A stretch of DNA of 64,000 bases from contig CAUYUJ010019094.1 of NCBI GenBank assembly GCA_963575745.1, positions 86,967-150,966 on the forward strand, given 5' to 3'. A program made the translations under genes and the position numbers. Under the pieces are notes generated by a model that saw only the letters and a program-made list of their open reading frames with translations, was not told the origin of the DNA and did not search any database. The DNA is from Prorocentrum cordatum. Its lineage: Eukaryota; Sar; Dinophyceae; Prorocentrales; Prorocentraceae. Positions 1-11,207 of the stretch are shown here, in pieces (within the stretch, counting starts at the first letter, position 1; each line of letters starts with the position of its first letter).

Positions 1-90
1 GGCCATCGAGGAGCATCCTTGATCATTTGGCGAAAAAACCACGCACGAAACCGAACAAAAACACAGGGAATGGACGTCCGAGCGATGCCA
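1..90. mobile_element. Family A inverted-repeat element, left-truncated by window
   Basis: This is the right-hand part of a short (about 120 bp) non-coding element. It ends in ACGTCCGAGCGATG at 74-87, the inverted complement of the CATCGCTCGGACGT start seen in complete copies at 55494, 56732 and 58682. The internal text (GGCCATCGAGGAGCATCCTT, then an A-rich stretch with CACGCACGAAACCGAA) matches the copy at 56732-56865 closely. It looks like a MITE-like element; no coding capacity is seen. Confidence 0.7.
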
Positions 91-244
91 GGTGGGAGGG
101 CTGAAGGAATCCGACCAGCCCTTTAGGACGTAGGTGGTTTAGGGTGTTTCCTTTTCCACGCCCTTCTTCCCCTTCGGGGAGCGGTTTATCATTGTTCCCT
201 ATTAGTATACACCCCCTCCCCCAGGCGACTGGGAGCCAACCCGA

Positions 245-381
245 GCCGATGAGGGCTCCCCCCACCATCCCTTGTAAAAAACCATACAAAGCACACTCTG
301 CCTCCAAATTCGGAGCATGCGCAGCGAACCCGATGCGGCCTCCCCCCACCATCCTTGTTAAAAAACAATGCAGAGTACATT
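245..381. repeat. Diverged direct duplication, two copies about 54 bp
   Basis: Two copies start at about 245 and 330. Each contains the core CTCCCCCCACCATCC followed by TTGT, an A-run and a CA-rich tail. They are separated by about 30 bp of unique sequence. The second copy runs directly into the GGC-rich array. Confidence 0.65.
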
Positions 382-600
382 TGGCTGCGGCGGCGGCTGC
401 GGCGGCTGCGGCTGGGGCAGCGGCTACGGCGGCTGCGGCGGTGGCGGCGGCGGTGGCGGCGGCGGCGGGGGCGGCGGCGGCGGCGGCGGCAGCGGTGGCG
501 GCAGCGGCTGCGGCGGCAGCGGCTGCGGCGGCGGCGATTCGGCAGCGGGGGCGGCCTGCGTGCGGCCGGCGGGCCGGCGGCGGCGGCGGGGCGGCGGAAG
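382..600. repeat. GGC/GCG trinucleotide array
   Basis: An imperfect (GGC)n tract with CGGCTGCGG interruptions. Poly-Ala, poly-Gly and poly-Arg open frames across it are by-products of a repeat lacking stop codons. The following 601-881 holds no recognisable feature. Confidence 0.85.
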
Positions 601-881
601 CGCCCCAGTTTAGTTGCCATCCAACGAACGACTGCTGAATGTGCTGCGGCTCGGGCCAGGCTCGGGTACTACGTATGTGTTGGGAGGGCGGGTAGGAGTG
701 AGCCAGACGGCTTGCGGGCGGGGGGGGTCTTGACCCCTCCCACTACCCCCTCCCCTGGACCTGGACAGGGCGTTTCGCGAGTCGCTGGGATGGCTGAAGG
801 CATTGGATTAAGTCTCTGGCCCGGGCCTTCCGCACCCTGAAAGAGCATCGGAGCGGCCGGCTCCCCGCAGCCTGGGCTCAA

Positions 882-1036
882 GTCGGGCCTGTCCTTCCAC
901 AGGGGGAAGACTCAAAAACAACCCCAAAATAGTTAGGGGACGACGTGTTTGGATTCTCTTCGACCATGTTTGAGCACTTTTTGACTACTCTTTATGTTTC
1001 GTCCAAACTCCGCCTGTAGGGGGACTTCCCCGACCC
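882..1036. mobile_element. Family B inverted-repeat element, copy B1
   Basis: It starts AAGTCGGGCCTGTCC with a nearby ACAGGGGG and ends with CCTGTAGGGGGACTT and CCCCGAC, so the ends are imperfect inverted repeats. The interior (about 110 bp) is AT-richer than its surroundings and contains the family phrase TAGTTAGGGGACGA. Other copies lie near 8.9, 10.8, 44.0, 45.6, 46.2, 54.0, 54.8 and 58.9-60.3 kb. Confidence 0.7.
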
Positions 1037-1150
1037 GGCCTCGGCGGCCCGTGTTGGGCCGCAGAGGCCGCACCGCAGACCTTTCCGGAGGCCTCGGCCC
1101 ACCCGGGGCCCATGACGAGCGCGTGCGTGTGTTCGCGGTGAGGCCTGGGT

Positions 1151-1427
1151 GGCGTCTGCACCGGCACGTCGCGGACCTGTCTTCCACCACCACCACCACA
1201 AGCTGGAGGGGGGGAAGGAGGAGAAGGAGGAAGAGGAGGAGGAGGAGGAGGAGGAGGACGAGGAGGAGGAGGAGGAGGATGAGGAGGAGGAGGAGGAGGA
1301 GGAGGTGGAGGACGAGGAGGAGGAGGTGGAGGAGGAGGTGGAGGAGGAGGAAGACCCCCTCTCCCTCCAACTTGTGGTGGTGGTGGTGGAAAACAGGCCC
1401 CTCATGGGGGGCGTCTGCACCGGCACG
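1151..1427. mobile_element. Family E element: inverted repeats enclosing a (GGA)n array
   Basis: The left end carries CCTGTCTTCCACCACCACC followed by CAAGCTGGAGGG. The right end carries CCCTCCAACTTGTGG, a GGT run and GGAAAACAGGCCC, so the two are inverted repeats. Between them lies about 150 bp of GGA/GAG repeat. An 18-bp direct repeat, GGCGTCTGCACCGGCACG, occurs on both sides (1151-1168 and 1410-1427), consistent with a target duplication or local duplication. A much larger member with the same ends is at 41338-42768. Confidence 0.7.
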
Positions 1428-1640
1428 GCGCGGTCTTGGTGTGCAGCTTGGTGCCCTCGCGCCCAGCTCGTGGGGCGCTCGCGGCCCCGTGCCTCTCCAG
1501 GGAGCGTGACAGCGCCCGAGGCCCCCGTGGGCCTCGTCGGGACAGCATGCCTCGTCGGGCAGCGTGCCGAAACGGCGGCACGCAAGGAAGACCAGGTGAC
1601 ACCGTGTTCCCTGCGCGGCCCGGCAGGGGCCGCAAGGGCG

Positions 1641-3682
1641 ACGACGACGGCGGCGACGACGGCTGCGGCGGCGGCGACAACGACGACGACGACGACGGTA
1701 ACGACGACTGTAACGACGACAACGACGACTGTGACGACGACGCCGACGCCGACGACGACGATGGTGACGACGACTGTGACGACGACGCCGACGGTGCCGA
1801 CGACGACGACGAGTGTGACAACGACGACGACGACGACGACTGTGACGACGCCAACGGTGACGAGAACTACCACGACAACGACTACGACGACCATTACGAC
1901 GGTGACGACGACTGTGACGCTGACGACGACGGCGTCGACGGTGACGACGACGATGACGACTGCGACGCCGATTGTTACGACGACGACGGCTGCTGTGACG
2001 ACCACTGTTACGACGATGACGACTGTGACGACGATGACGACGACGGTGGTGTTGACGATTGTGGCGACGACGACGGTTGTGACGACGACGACGATGGTGA
2101 AGACGACGACGGCGACGGTTGCGACGACGACGACGACGACGACTGTGACGACCATGACGACGCCGACGGTGACGACGACGACGACTGACGACGACGGTTA
2201 CGACAAGTGTGACGACGACGTCGACGACGACGACGATTGATGACGACGATGACGACGACGACGCTGACGGCACGACGAAGAGGGTGACGACGACTGTGAC
2301 GACGATAATGTCGTTGACGACGGCGACGGCGGCGGCGACGACGACGACGGCGGGCGACCACGATGACGACGACGACGATTGCAGTGACGACGATGGTGAC
2401 GACGACTGTGACGACGACGACGACGCTTGTGACGACTGTGTCGACGACGACTGTGACGAAGACGGCGACGACTGTGACGACGACGACGGCGACGACTCTA
2501 ACGACGGTGACGACGGCTGTGGCGACGACGGCGACGGCTGTGACGACGACGACGACGGCGACGGTGACGCCGACTGTAACGACGACGACCACGACGACTG
2601 TGACGACGACGACGACGACGACGACGACTAAGACGACTGTGACCACGGCGGCGACGATGACGACGACGATATGTACGACGACGACAACTGAAATGATGAC
2701 GACGACCACTGCGACGACACCGACGACGTGATGATAACGATTGTGACGACGACGACGGCTCTGGCGACGACGACGACCTTGACGACGACGACGGCGACGA
2801 CGATGTCGACGACGATGACAGTGACGACGACTCTGACGACGACGGCGACGACGAAGACGCCGACAGTGGCGACGTCGATGACGACGATGACGACTGTGAC
2901 GACGACGTCGACGACGACGGTGACCACGACGACGACGATAGTGACGACGACTGTGACGACGACGGCATTACAGACGACTGTGACGCCGACTGTTACGACG
3001 ACGAGGATTGTGGCGATGACGACCACGACAACAAAGACGATGATTGTGGCGTCGCCGGCGGCGACGACTGTGACGACGATTGTGACGACGACGACGGCTG
3101 TGACGACGATGGCGACGACGACGACGACGACCGTGACGACGACGACAACTGTGATGACGAGGGCGACGACGATTGTGACGACAACGATGACAACTGTGAC
3201 GACGACGACGACGACTGTGACGACGACGACGACGACGGTGACGGCGACTGTGACGACGACGGCGACGGCGAGGACGCCGACGACGACGAGGGTGGCGACG
3301 ACTGAGACGACGACGACGACTGTGTCGACGAGGATTGCAATGACGACGATGACGACGAATTTGACGACGACGATAACAAAGACGACGACGGCGACGACGA
3401 TTGTGACGACAACAACGACGTCTGTGACGATGACGACTACGAGGACGACGACGGTGACGGCGACTGTGACGACGTCGGCGACGGCGACGTCGGCCGCGAC
3501 GACGACGATTACAACGACGACGATGGCGACGAGTTTGAATACGACGACTGTGACGACGACGATTGCGACGACGTTTTTGACGATGACAGTGACGTCGACG
3601 ATGACGATGACGGCGACGGCGACGACGCCGACGACGACGAGGGTGACGACGACTGAGACGACGACGACGACGGTGTTGTTGC

Positions 3683-3731
<49 letters not shown>

Positions 3732-3732
3732 C

Positions 3733-3777
<45 letters not shown>

Positions 3778-6700
3778 GTGGTGACGACGATCACGACGGG
3801 TGTGACGACGACGACGACGTTTGTGACGACGACGTCGGGGACTGTGACGAGGACGCTGACGACGACGCTAACGACGACGACGGTGACGACTGTGACGACG
3901 ATGACGACGACCGCGGCGACGGCGGCGACGACAGTGACGACGACGAGTTTGACGACGACGACGACTGTGACGACGACGACGACGACTGTGACGATGACGA
4001 CGCTGATGACGACGACGCCGACGAGGACGCCGACGACATCGGCGACGACGACTGACGACGACGACGACGGTGTTGCCGACGACGGACGACTACGGTGACG
4101 ATGATTGTGACGACGACGACGACGTTTTTGACGCTGTCGGCGACGACAATGACGACAGCGACGACGAGCCCGATTGTGACGACGACGACGACTGCGCCGA
4201 CGACTGACGACGACGACGGCTGCGGCGACGACGACGAGGAATTCACGACGACGACGGCGCCGACGGTGACGGCGACGTTGACGACGACCACGACGACGAA
4301 GATGACGTCTTTGACGACGATGGCGACGGCGAAGAATCCGACAGTGACGACGACTATGACGACGAGCACGACGACGACGACGCCTATGACGACGACGACG
4401 ACGACGACGACGACTGTGTCGACGACGGCGACGACGACGGTGGCGGCGACGACAATGGCGACGACGACCACCGCGACGACGACCACGGCGACGACGCTGA
4501 CGACGACGATGACGGTACTATTGTGACGACGATGGCGACGGCGACGGCGCTGTCGGTGGCGACGATTGTGACGACGACTGTGACGACGAATGTGTCGACG
4601 TTTGTGACGACGACGGTGACGATACCGGCGACGACGACGCCGATTGGACGACGACGACGCCGATTGTGGCGACGACGACGATAGTGACCAGGGTGACGAC
4701 TGTGACCACGGCTCTGACGGCGACGACTGCTGTGACGACGACTGCGGCTACGACGACGACAACGACGACAACGACGGTTACGACGACTGAGACGAGGATG
4801 ACGACTGTGACGGCGACGATGACGACGACGGTCACGACGACGACGACGATTGCGACTGTGTCGACGACCCCTGTGCCGCCGACGACGGCGACGACGACTG
4901 ACGACGACGACGGCGACTGTGCCGACGACGATTGTGACGAGGACGGCGACGACTTTGACGACGACAATGACGGCGACGACGGCTGCGTCGTTGATGGCGA
5001 CGACGACGACGATGACGATGGTGACGACGATCGAGACGACGATGACGACTGTGACGGTGACGATGACGGCGGCGACGACGGCGTTGACGCGACTGCTGTG
5101 ACGCCGACGACGGTGACGGCGACTGTGTCTTCGACGACGACGGCGACTGTGACGACGACGACGACGACGGTGTTGGCGACATCGGGGACGACGATGACGA
5201 CAACGACGATGACGACAACGACAACGGTGACAACGACAACGACGACTGCGACGAAGACGGCGATGCCGGTGACAACGACCTGTGCCCACGACGACGACGA
5301 TTTTGACGGTGACGACGACGATTGTGACGACGACTGGCGACGACGTCTGTGACGATTTTGTCGACGACGACGATGACGACGTTTGTGACGACGACGACTA
5401 GGACGACGACGACTGTGACGACGACGACGACGGTGACGACGATTGTGACGACGACGACTTTGACGATTCAGGGCGACGACTGTGACAGCGATGACGACGA
5501 CGCAGTCGACGACGTTGATGACTCTGACGACGACGGCGACGGCGACGACGACGATTGACGCTGACGACGACGACGTCGATTGTGACGACTTCTTTGACGA
5601 AGACGACGGCGACGACCACGACGACCGCAGTGACGACTGTGACGACGACTTTTGTGACGATGAAGACGGCAGTGACGACGACGCCGACGAAGATGACGAC
5701 GTCTGTGACGACGACGACGACGATGACAATGACTGTGGCGACGACGGCAACGACTGTGACGACGTCTTCGACGACCTGTGACGACGATTACGACGACGAC
5801 TGTGACGATGACTGTGCCGACGACGCTGACTATGACGACGACGACGACGACGACGACTGTGACGCCTGTGATTATGCCGTATGTGACGACGACTGTGACG
5901 ACGACGGTGACGACCACGATGACGACGGTGACTGCGACGACGACTGGCGGCGACGACTTGTGACGACGGCGACGATGATGACGACGACGAGTGTTACGAC
6001 GACGACGACGACGACGACGGCTGTGATGACGACGGCGACGACGACGACGACTGCTACGACGCCGACGACGACGATGACGACGACGACGGTGATGACGAGA
6101 GTGACGATGACGACGGCGACGACGATGACGACGACTGTGAGACGACGACGACGACGACTGTGACGATTTTCGGTGACGATGACGACGACGACGGCGACGA
6201 CTGTGACGGCGACGACGACTGTGACGAAGACGGCGACGCCGACTGTGACGACGACGATGGCGACTGTGACGACTGTGGCGACGACAACGTCAGCCACGAC
6301 GACGACGACGAATGTGACGACCACGGCGGCGACGACGACTGTGACGACTGTGGCGACTACAACGATTATGACAGCGGCGGGCTCGACGTGGTGTCGACGA
6401 CTGTGGCGACGACGCTGGCTATGGCGACGATTGTGACGACGACGACGACAACGACGACTGACGACGACGGCGACGACGGCGTGGATGACGACGACGACTT
6501 TGACGAGGACCACGGCGACGAAGACGACGGCGACGACTCTGACGCCGACGGCGACGACTGTGACGACGGTGTCGACGATGACGATGATGGCGACGACGAC
6601 GACTGATACGACGACTACGACGACTGTGACGATGACGACGGCTCTGACGACGATGACGACGACGCCGACGACGAAGACTTTGACGACCACGACGGTTGTG

Positions 6701-7040
6701 ACGACGACGACTCTGACGACGACGACGATGAGGGTGGCGACGACGCCGACGCCGACGACTGCAACGACGACGACTGTGACGATGACGGCGATTGTGACGA
6801 CCGTGACGACGACGATGATGGCGACGACGACGACGACTGTGACGACGACGATGGCTACGAAGACGGCGACGACGACTACTAGTGTGACTATTGACGACGA
6901 CGATGTTGACGAAAATGGCTACGATGATTGTGACGACGACTACGGCGACGGCGACGACGACGATTGTGACGACGGCAGTCATGACGACGATGACGACGAC
7001 TGTCACGACGACGATGACGACGACGGCGGCGACGACGACG
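1641..7040. repeat. 5.4-kb GAC-rich trinucleotide array
   Basis: This is a nearly continuous array of GAC units broken by TGTGACGACGAC-type variants (GAC mixed with GGC, GAT, GCC, TGT). None of the six phases of a pure GAC repeat contains a stop codon. Long poly-Asp, poly-Thr, poly-Arg, poly-Val and poly-Ser frames on both strands are therefore expected and are not evidence of genes. The interruptions are dispersed, so the array is old or built of higher-order variants. Confidence 0.95.
3682..3778. repeat. Near-perfect (GAT)n tract inside the GAC array
   Basis: About 32 GAT units, with a single TGATCATGATG break, are embedded in the otherwise GAC-based array. This suggests a recent local expansion of a GAT variant. 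Confidence 0.9.
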
Positions 7041-7287
7041 ACGGCTGCTGCGGCGGCGGCGGCTGCGGCGTCGGCATCGGCGAGGGCTACGGCGACGGCG
7101 ACGGAGACGGCAACGTTGGCGACGAGTGCGACCGCCCCGATATGGGAGGCGGCGAGGGCGACCGCGGCGGCTGCGGCGCCCCCCCTTCAGGACGACGAGT
7201 GGGAGTCCAGCGTCGCGCCGGGCGTCGGGGGCGGCTTCTCGTACCACTCCGCGGCGTGCGCAGGCCTTTACGGCGGCGCTAAGGGGC
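7041..7287. other. Unique core between GAC and GTC arrays
   Basis: About 250 bp of non-repetitive GC-rich sequence separate a GAC-polarity array on the left from a GTC-polarity array on the right. One plus-strand frame reads through it without a stop, but no domain is recognised. Confidence 0.5.
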
Positions 7288-7615
7288 AGGGGCGTCGTCG
7301 TTGTTGTCGTCACTTCCGCCGTCGCCGCCACCGTCGTTCGTCGTCGCAGCCGTCGAGGCCGCCGCCGTGCCGCCGTCTTCGTCGTCGTCATCGTCATCGT
7401 CATCGTCATCGTCGTCGTCGTTGGCGTCGCCGTCACCGTCGTCGTCACCGTGGTCTTCGTCGTCATCGTCGTCGTCACCGTGGTCTAGGTCGTCATCGTC
7501 GTCGTCGTCGTCATCACGGCCGTCGTCGTCGCCGCAGCCGCCGCATCCGTCGTTATAGTGGTTACCGTCGTCGCAGGTGTCTTCGTCGTCGACGTGGTCG
7601 CCGTCGCCTTCGCTG

Positions 7616-7659
<44 letters not shown>

Positions 7660-7735
7660 GCGGTCGTAGTCACAGCCGTCATCGTCGTCGCCGTCGTCGC
7701 CGTCGCCGTCGTCGTCACCGTCGGTGTTCGTCATC
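7288..7735. repeat. GTC-rich array, inverse polarity of 1641-7040
   Basis: A CGTCGTCGTC-type repeat, the complement of the GAC repeat, starts immediately after the unique core. With the upstream array it forms a very large, imperfect and asymmetric inverted repeat. Confidence 0.9.
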
Positions 7736-7740
7736 GTGCA

Positions 7741-8044
7741 TCCTGAGGGCCAGTGTGTCCAGGACCATCTGCACCCAGACCTTTGGGGGTCGTGAAGAAG
7801 ATTCATAACATGCGTTTTTCAGGATTTCGGGGTCCCCTGGGCCGTCTTCGCCCCCAGGCCCCCAGCGCACGCAGAACACAATCCGCAGCGAAGATCTGGT
7901 CTCGTGGATGGGGTCGAGAGCTTCGGGGTGCCTGTGCTGTGAACACAATCGCGACGTTGGAGGTTAAGGGCCAATGGGTCCAGGGTCAACCAAGGCCCTC
8001 AGAGGCTGACACAAGTAATCGAACTCGGATCAATTGCACTGTGG
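7741..8044. other. Unique sequence, no feature recognised
   Basis: GC-moderate sequence without a convincing ORF or repeat. Confidence 0.4.
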
Positions 8045-8205
8045 ATGTGTGAACTATGTGGGGCAGGCTTTGTGCTGTAAGGAATGTGGTGCAGAGTATG
8101 TGGTGAAAGCTATGTGGCGTAAGCTATGCGGTGCCAGCTGAGTAGTGCAAGCCATGAGGCGAAAGCTATGTAGTGTGAGCTATGCTATGTAAGCTACGCT
8201 TACAA
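8045..8205. repeat. Degenerate short tandem repeat, AGCTATGTGG-type
   Basis: About ten diverged copies of a 14-17 bp unit resembling AGCTATGTGGTGTAA. A few more copies occur at 8384-8440 on the far side of the foldback at 8205-8390. Confidence 0.6.
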
Positions 8206-8390
8206 AGTCCAGGGTTCGCTGGGGACTGGCTTCCTTTTAAAACAGCCGACACCCTTCCGAAACCCTGCGAAAACCCTCCGGGAAGGCTTCAAGAGCTTTC
8301 TCAGAGGGCTTCGGAAGGGTTTTGGAAGGGCTTTCGTCGTTGTGGGCGGGAGACCGGTCCCTGGCCAACCCTGGGCTTTGGAAAGCTACG
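8205..8390. repeat. Foldback (long imperfect hairpin) element
   Basis: The left arm (AAGTCCAGGGTTCGC, then CCCTTCCGAAACCCT and CTCCGGGAAGGCTTC) is complemented in reverse by the right arm (AGGGCTTCGGAAGGGTTT, then GGTCCCTGG and AACCCTGGGCTTT). The loop is around CAAGAGCTTTCTC. It interrupts the short AGCTATGTGG tandem repeat, so it probably inserted there. Confidence 0.6.
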
Positions 8391-8909
8391 CGGCGTGGTG
8401 CAGGCTACGTGGTGCAATCTGTGTGGCGCCAGCTGCTGTGCAGGCCGTGCGGTCGCCCAGCACGCGCGTCGCCCACGAGGTGCCCCCCCCCCCAGCGGGC
8501 ACCAGACGAGGCCTCGGGGCGCCCCCCCCGGCGCAGGAGGCGCCCAGTGAGGCGCCCAGGGGCGGGCACCAGGCGACACCTCGGCACACCCACCCACCGA
8601 ACAACCTGTCCGGGCACTGGGTAGGCTGCGCCCCCCTTTTCCTCCCCCATCTCTGGTGAATTCAGGCTTCGCGCGGCCCGCTCAGCTTCCACCGGAAGAG
8701 GTGCGCTCTCGACCCGCGAATCAACACTGTTCGGGCATCTGGGAGCCGAGCGCAGCGCGCCGGGAAGGGTGCGGTGCTTCCTCGAGGCTGCGTCCGGATC
8801 CTCGCCTGCGGTTCGGCCCTGTGCTCGAGGCCTGCCGCCGCTGCAGTCTCTGCGGCAGGAGCGTCCGACGGCCTCGCGTCCTTGCCCTGCGTCTTGACTC
8901 TTGAGAGTG
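8391..8909. other. Non-coding GC-rich sequence
   Basis: Contains two C-runs (about 8486 and 8523) and repeated GGCGCC/GGGCACCAG phrases. Overlapping open frames occur in all phases and none has a recognisable domain. Confidence 0.4.
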
Positions 8910-9010
8910 GGGCATGCCCCTCTACAGGGGGAATATATTCAGAAACAGTTTGAACATAGACAGAAGACGATCCTTGAATCTTTGTTGACCATGTTGGAGT
9001 ATGTTTTTCT
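8910..9010. mobile_element. Family B element, left half only (B2)
   Basis: Begins GGGGCATGCCCCTCTACAGG and continues with the family interior up to ATGTTTTTCTCC. It is then abruptly replaced by a family D element. No right end is found beyond the family D copy, so it is truncated. Confidence 0.6.
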
Positions 9011-9012
9011 CC

Positions 9013-9172
9013 ACCCACCAAACCACCCCAACCCAACCCGAAGGGTCGGATTTGCCCTCGATTTCTAGTGGGGGGGGGTCCGGGAACGTCGAAAAAACAC
9101 ATATGGAACCCGTACCCCCCCCAACCCGAAATTGGGGTCTTCGGGTTGGGTTGGGGTGGTCTGGTAGGTAGT
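9013..9172. mobile_element. Family D inverted-repeat element, copy D1
   Basis: The ends are inverted repeats: ACCACCCCAACCCAACCC plus GAAG on the left, CTTCGGGTTGGGTTGG plus GGTGGT on the right. The interior holds a G-run and GAAAAAACACATATGGAACC. Near-identical copies are at 49187-49353 and 58239-58406. No coding capacity. Confidence 0.75.
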
Positions 9173-9325
9173 CACGACCCAACTTTCCTCCTCGCGCTCG
9201 ACCGTGCTTGGCTTTTGCTGTCACCTCGCCGGCGGGCGGGAGAGCCACGCCCGGCCCGACGCCGCCCAGCCCGACGCCCCCGCGCCCGACGCCCCCGCGC
9301 CCGACTCGAGGATCATCGACCCCCC

Positions 9326-9520
9326 CTTCTCCCTCAATCAGCGATCCTCGATCCTCTACCCTGGGGCCTCCTCCTCCTCCTCCTCCTCCTCCTCCCTCCT
9401 CCTCCCTCCTCCTCCTCCTCTCCTCCTCCTCCTCCTCCTCCTCCTCCTCCTCCTCCTCCTCCTCCTCCTCCTCCCTCCTCCCCCTTCTCCCTCGATCAGC
9501 GATCCTCGATCCTCTACCAC
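9326..9520. repeat. (TCC)n array flanked by a 35-bp direct repeat
   Basis: The phrase TTCTCCCTC(A/G)ATCAGCGATCC followed by TCGATCCTCTACC occurs at 9326-9361 and again at 9484-9519. About 120 bp of TCC repeat lie between. The array is thus inserted into, or expanded within, a duplicated segment. Confidence 0.75.
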
Positions 9521-10258
9521 TCCTCGGCAGAAGCGAGCCTCGATAGGGGGCCTCGGGGGGGCCGCGAGGGGGCCCCGCGGGGCGTGCCCGGAGTGCTGCG
9601 CCCTCCGACACGCCCGGGCGCGGCCGTCTCGGGACTGCTCTCGTGGCCCGCCCGCTGGACACGGGGCTCGAACCTCGACCTCGAGGCCTGCAGTCGGACC
9701 GGGGTGTAAGATCGAGGTTCGAGGTTCGAGGTGTTCGGGTCCGAGCTCTTCGGGCGCGTTCGTCGGTTCTCGGCGGTTTTCCAGCCTCGGGAGGCGTTCC
9801 AGCAGCTGCGCCTCGCCGAGAGCGTTCGAGGGGTGCCCGGATCGTCCCGAATGGCCGCCGGAGACCCGAGTTTTGACCCAGAAGCCAGATTCGGCGGCGG
9901 ACCCAGGTACAAGATCGAGGTCGGTTCGGGGAGGGTACCCTATAGTGTTCTTCGCGCTTGTCGGACGTTCTTGTGCATCCTGGGTTACCCCTAGGAGGAT
10001 CTTCTGCTTGCTTTGGCCGGCGGAGGGCCTCATGTTCTTGACGGATGCTCTTCTGGCATAGATCGGACTGTATCTAGGGGTGCGGGCTGGGCAAGGTTTC
10101 AAGAGCTATCCAGCCGTGGCCGCAAGGGCGCCCCAGGATGCCCCAGAGCGCATCGAAGCCTCGATCGTCGAGCCTCGAGCCCCGAGGCCCGCCGGCCGAA
10201 GCCCGCTCGAGCCGATCCCCGTGCCCCCTCCCGGGATCATCCTGGCCAGCCTCTTCTC
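9521..10258. other. GC-rich non-coding sequence
   Basis: Contains repeated TCGAGGTTCGAGG-type motifs near 9712-9740. No convincing gene. Confidence 0.4.
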
Positions 10259-10418
10259 AGGAGGGGAAAAAACACAGACACAATTCATCTTCGACTCCCC
10301 AGGAAAATATGGGAAAATATGGGAAGTGTGGGAGAAGACGAACACCCAGAAAATACGGGAAACTATGGGGAATCCTGTGAGTTGTGCGTATTTGCTTGTG
10401 TGTCCCAGGGCCCCTTCA
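10259..10418. mobile_element. Family C small dispersed element, copy C1
   Basis: Starts AGGGGAAAAAACACAGACAC, carries the diagnostic direct repeats GGAAAATATGGGAAAATATG and CCCAGAAAATACGG, and ends TTGTGTGTCCCAGGGCCCCT. Homologous copies lie at about 44965-45112 and 57606-57767. A subterminal ACACAGACACAA / TTGTGTGT complementarity is visible. Non-coding. Confidence 0.7.
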
Positions 10419-10542
10419 CTCAGCCATCGATCCTCGAGCCTCGGCCCTGGAGCTCCGATCTCGCCGAACCTCGCTCCTCGCGCCCCGATCTCCTCGGGCA
10501 GCGCCCCTCGGACCTCGGACCTCTGGCGCCCTGCCCGGCGCG

Positions 10543-10544
<2 letters not shown>

Positions 10545-10600
<56 letters not shown>
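10545..10600. repeat. (GAC)n microsatellite
   Basis: About 18 GAC units followed by GGCGACGACGATGGCGACGG. Confidence 0.9.
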
Positions 10601-10606
<6 letters not shown>

Positions 10607-10794
10607 ATGGCGACGGCGAACATTTGGGGAGCCCCCGAAGCAAAAAAAAAACCCGAGCCCGCCGTGTGAGCGCCCTCGTTTCCGATCCGGCGTGCCGTGC
10701 CGGCCTGGCCCGCGCAGGCGGCGGCGCCACGGCGCCGTGTCGTCTCGCGAGAGGCCCGCGGCTTTTCGTCGCCCACGCAGGGTGCGCGCAGACT

Positions 10795-10957
10795 GAAGTC
10801 GGGCGTGTCCCTCTACAGGAGGGACATCCAAAAGTAGTCAAAAGATAGTCAGGGGACGAGTTTTTTTACAACTATTAGTATGACCCCTTCTGCGAATTTC
10901 TTGGGCTGTCTTTCATTTCTCGCCCAGAATCCGCCTGTAGGAGGACACGCCCGACCT
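10795..10957. mobile_element. Family B element, copy B3
   Basis: The left end GTCGGGCGTGTCCCTCTACA with GGAGGG and the right end CCTGTAGGAGGACACGCCCG with AC are inverted repeats over about 25 bp. The interior includes TAGTCAGGGGACGAG. Complete copy. Confidence 0.75.
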
Positions 10958-10974
10958 CAGCGCAGATGCGGCCG

Positions 10975-11022
10975 GAGGGTCGCGCCGCATCGCCGATGCA
11001 TCGCCGATGCGGCGCCGATGTG
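10975..11022. repeat. CATCGCCGATG palindromic repeat cluster
   Basis: GTCGCGCCGCATCGCCGATG is followed by further ATCGCCGATG units. It matches the inner arm of the inverted-repeat element at 39146-39393, so it is probably a partial copy of that family. Confidence 0.55.
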
Positions 11023-11207
11023 GAGCCCGAGCTTCTGCCACTCCGACGGCGCCGAGGCGCCGCCGGCGTGGGCGAGGCGGCGCGCCCTTGCGCCCCCGAG
11101 CGCCCCGAGGGCGCCCCGAGCACCCCGAGGACCCGCCGCCCGAAGGATCGATCCTCGACCCTCCGAAGGGCCCCGAGGGCCCGCCGCGCTGTGCGCCGCA
11201 CTGGCGG

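Noticed and set aside
841-890. GGGCTCAAG as a spliced-leader trace
   Set aside because: Only nine bases match and the leader's 5' part is absent; it lies at a family B end.
7041-7287. Possible short exon with a QDDEWESSVAPGVGGGFSYH-like reading
   Set aside because: Only about 35 residues, bounded by simple repeats, with no splice or homology evidence.
933-7808. Numerous long open frames (up to 456 codons) with Asp, Thr, Val, Arg or Ser repeats
   Set aside because: A GAC/GTC repeat contains no stop in any of six phases, so such frames are expected. There is no non-repeat domain.
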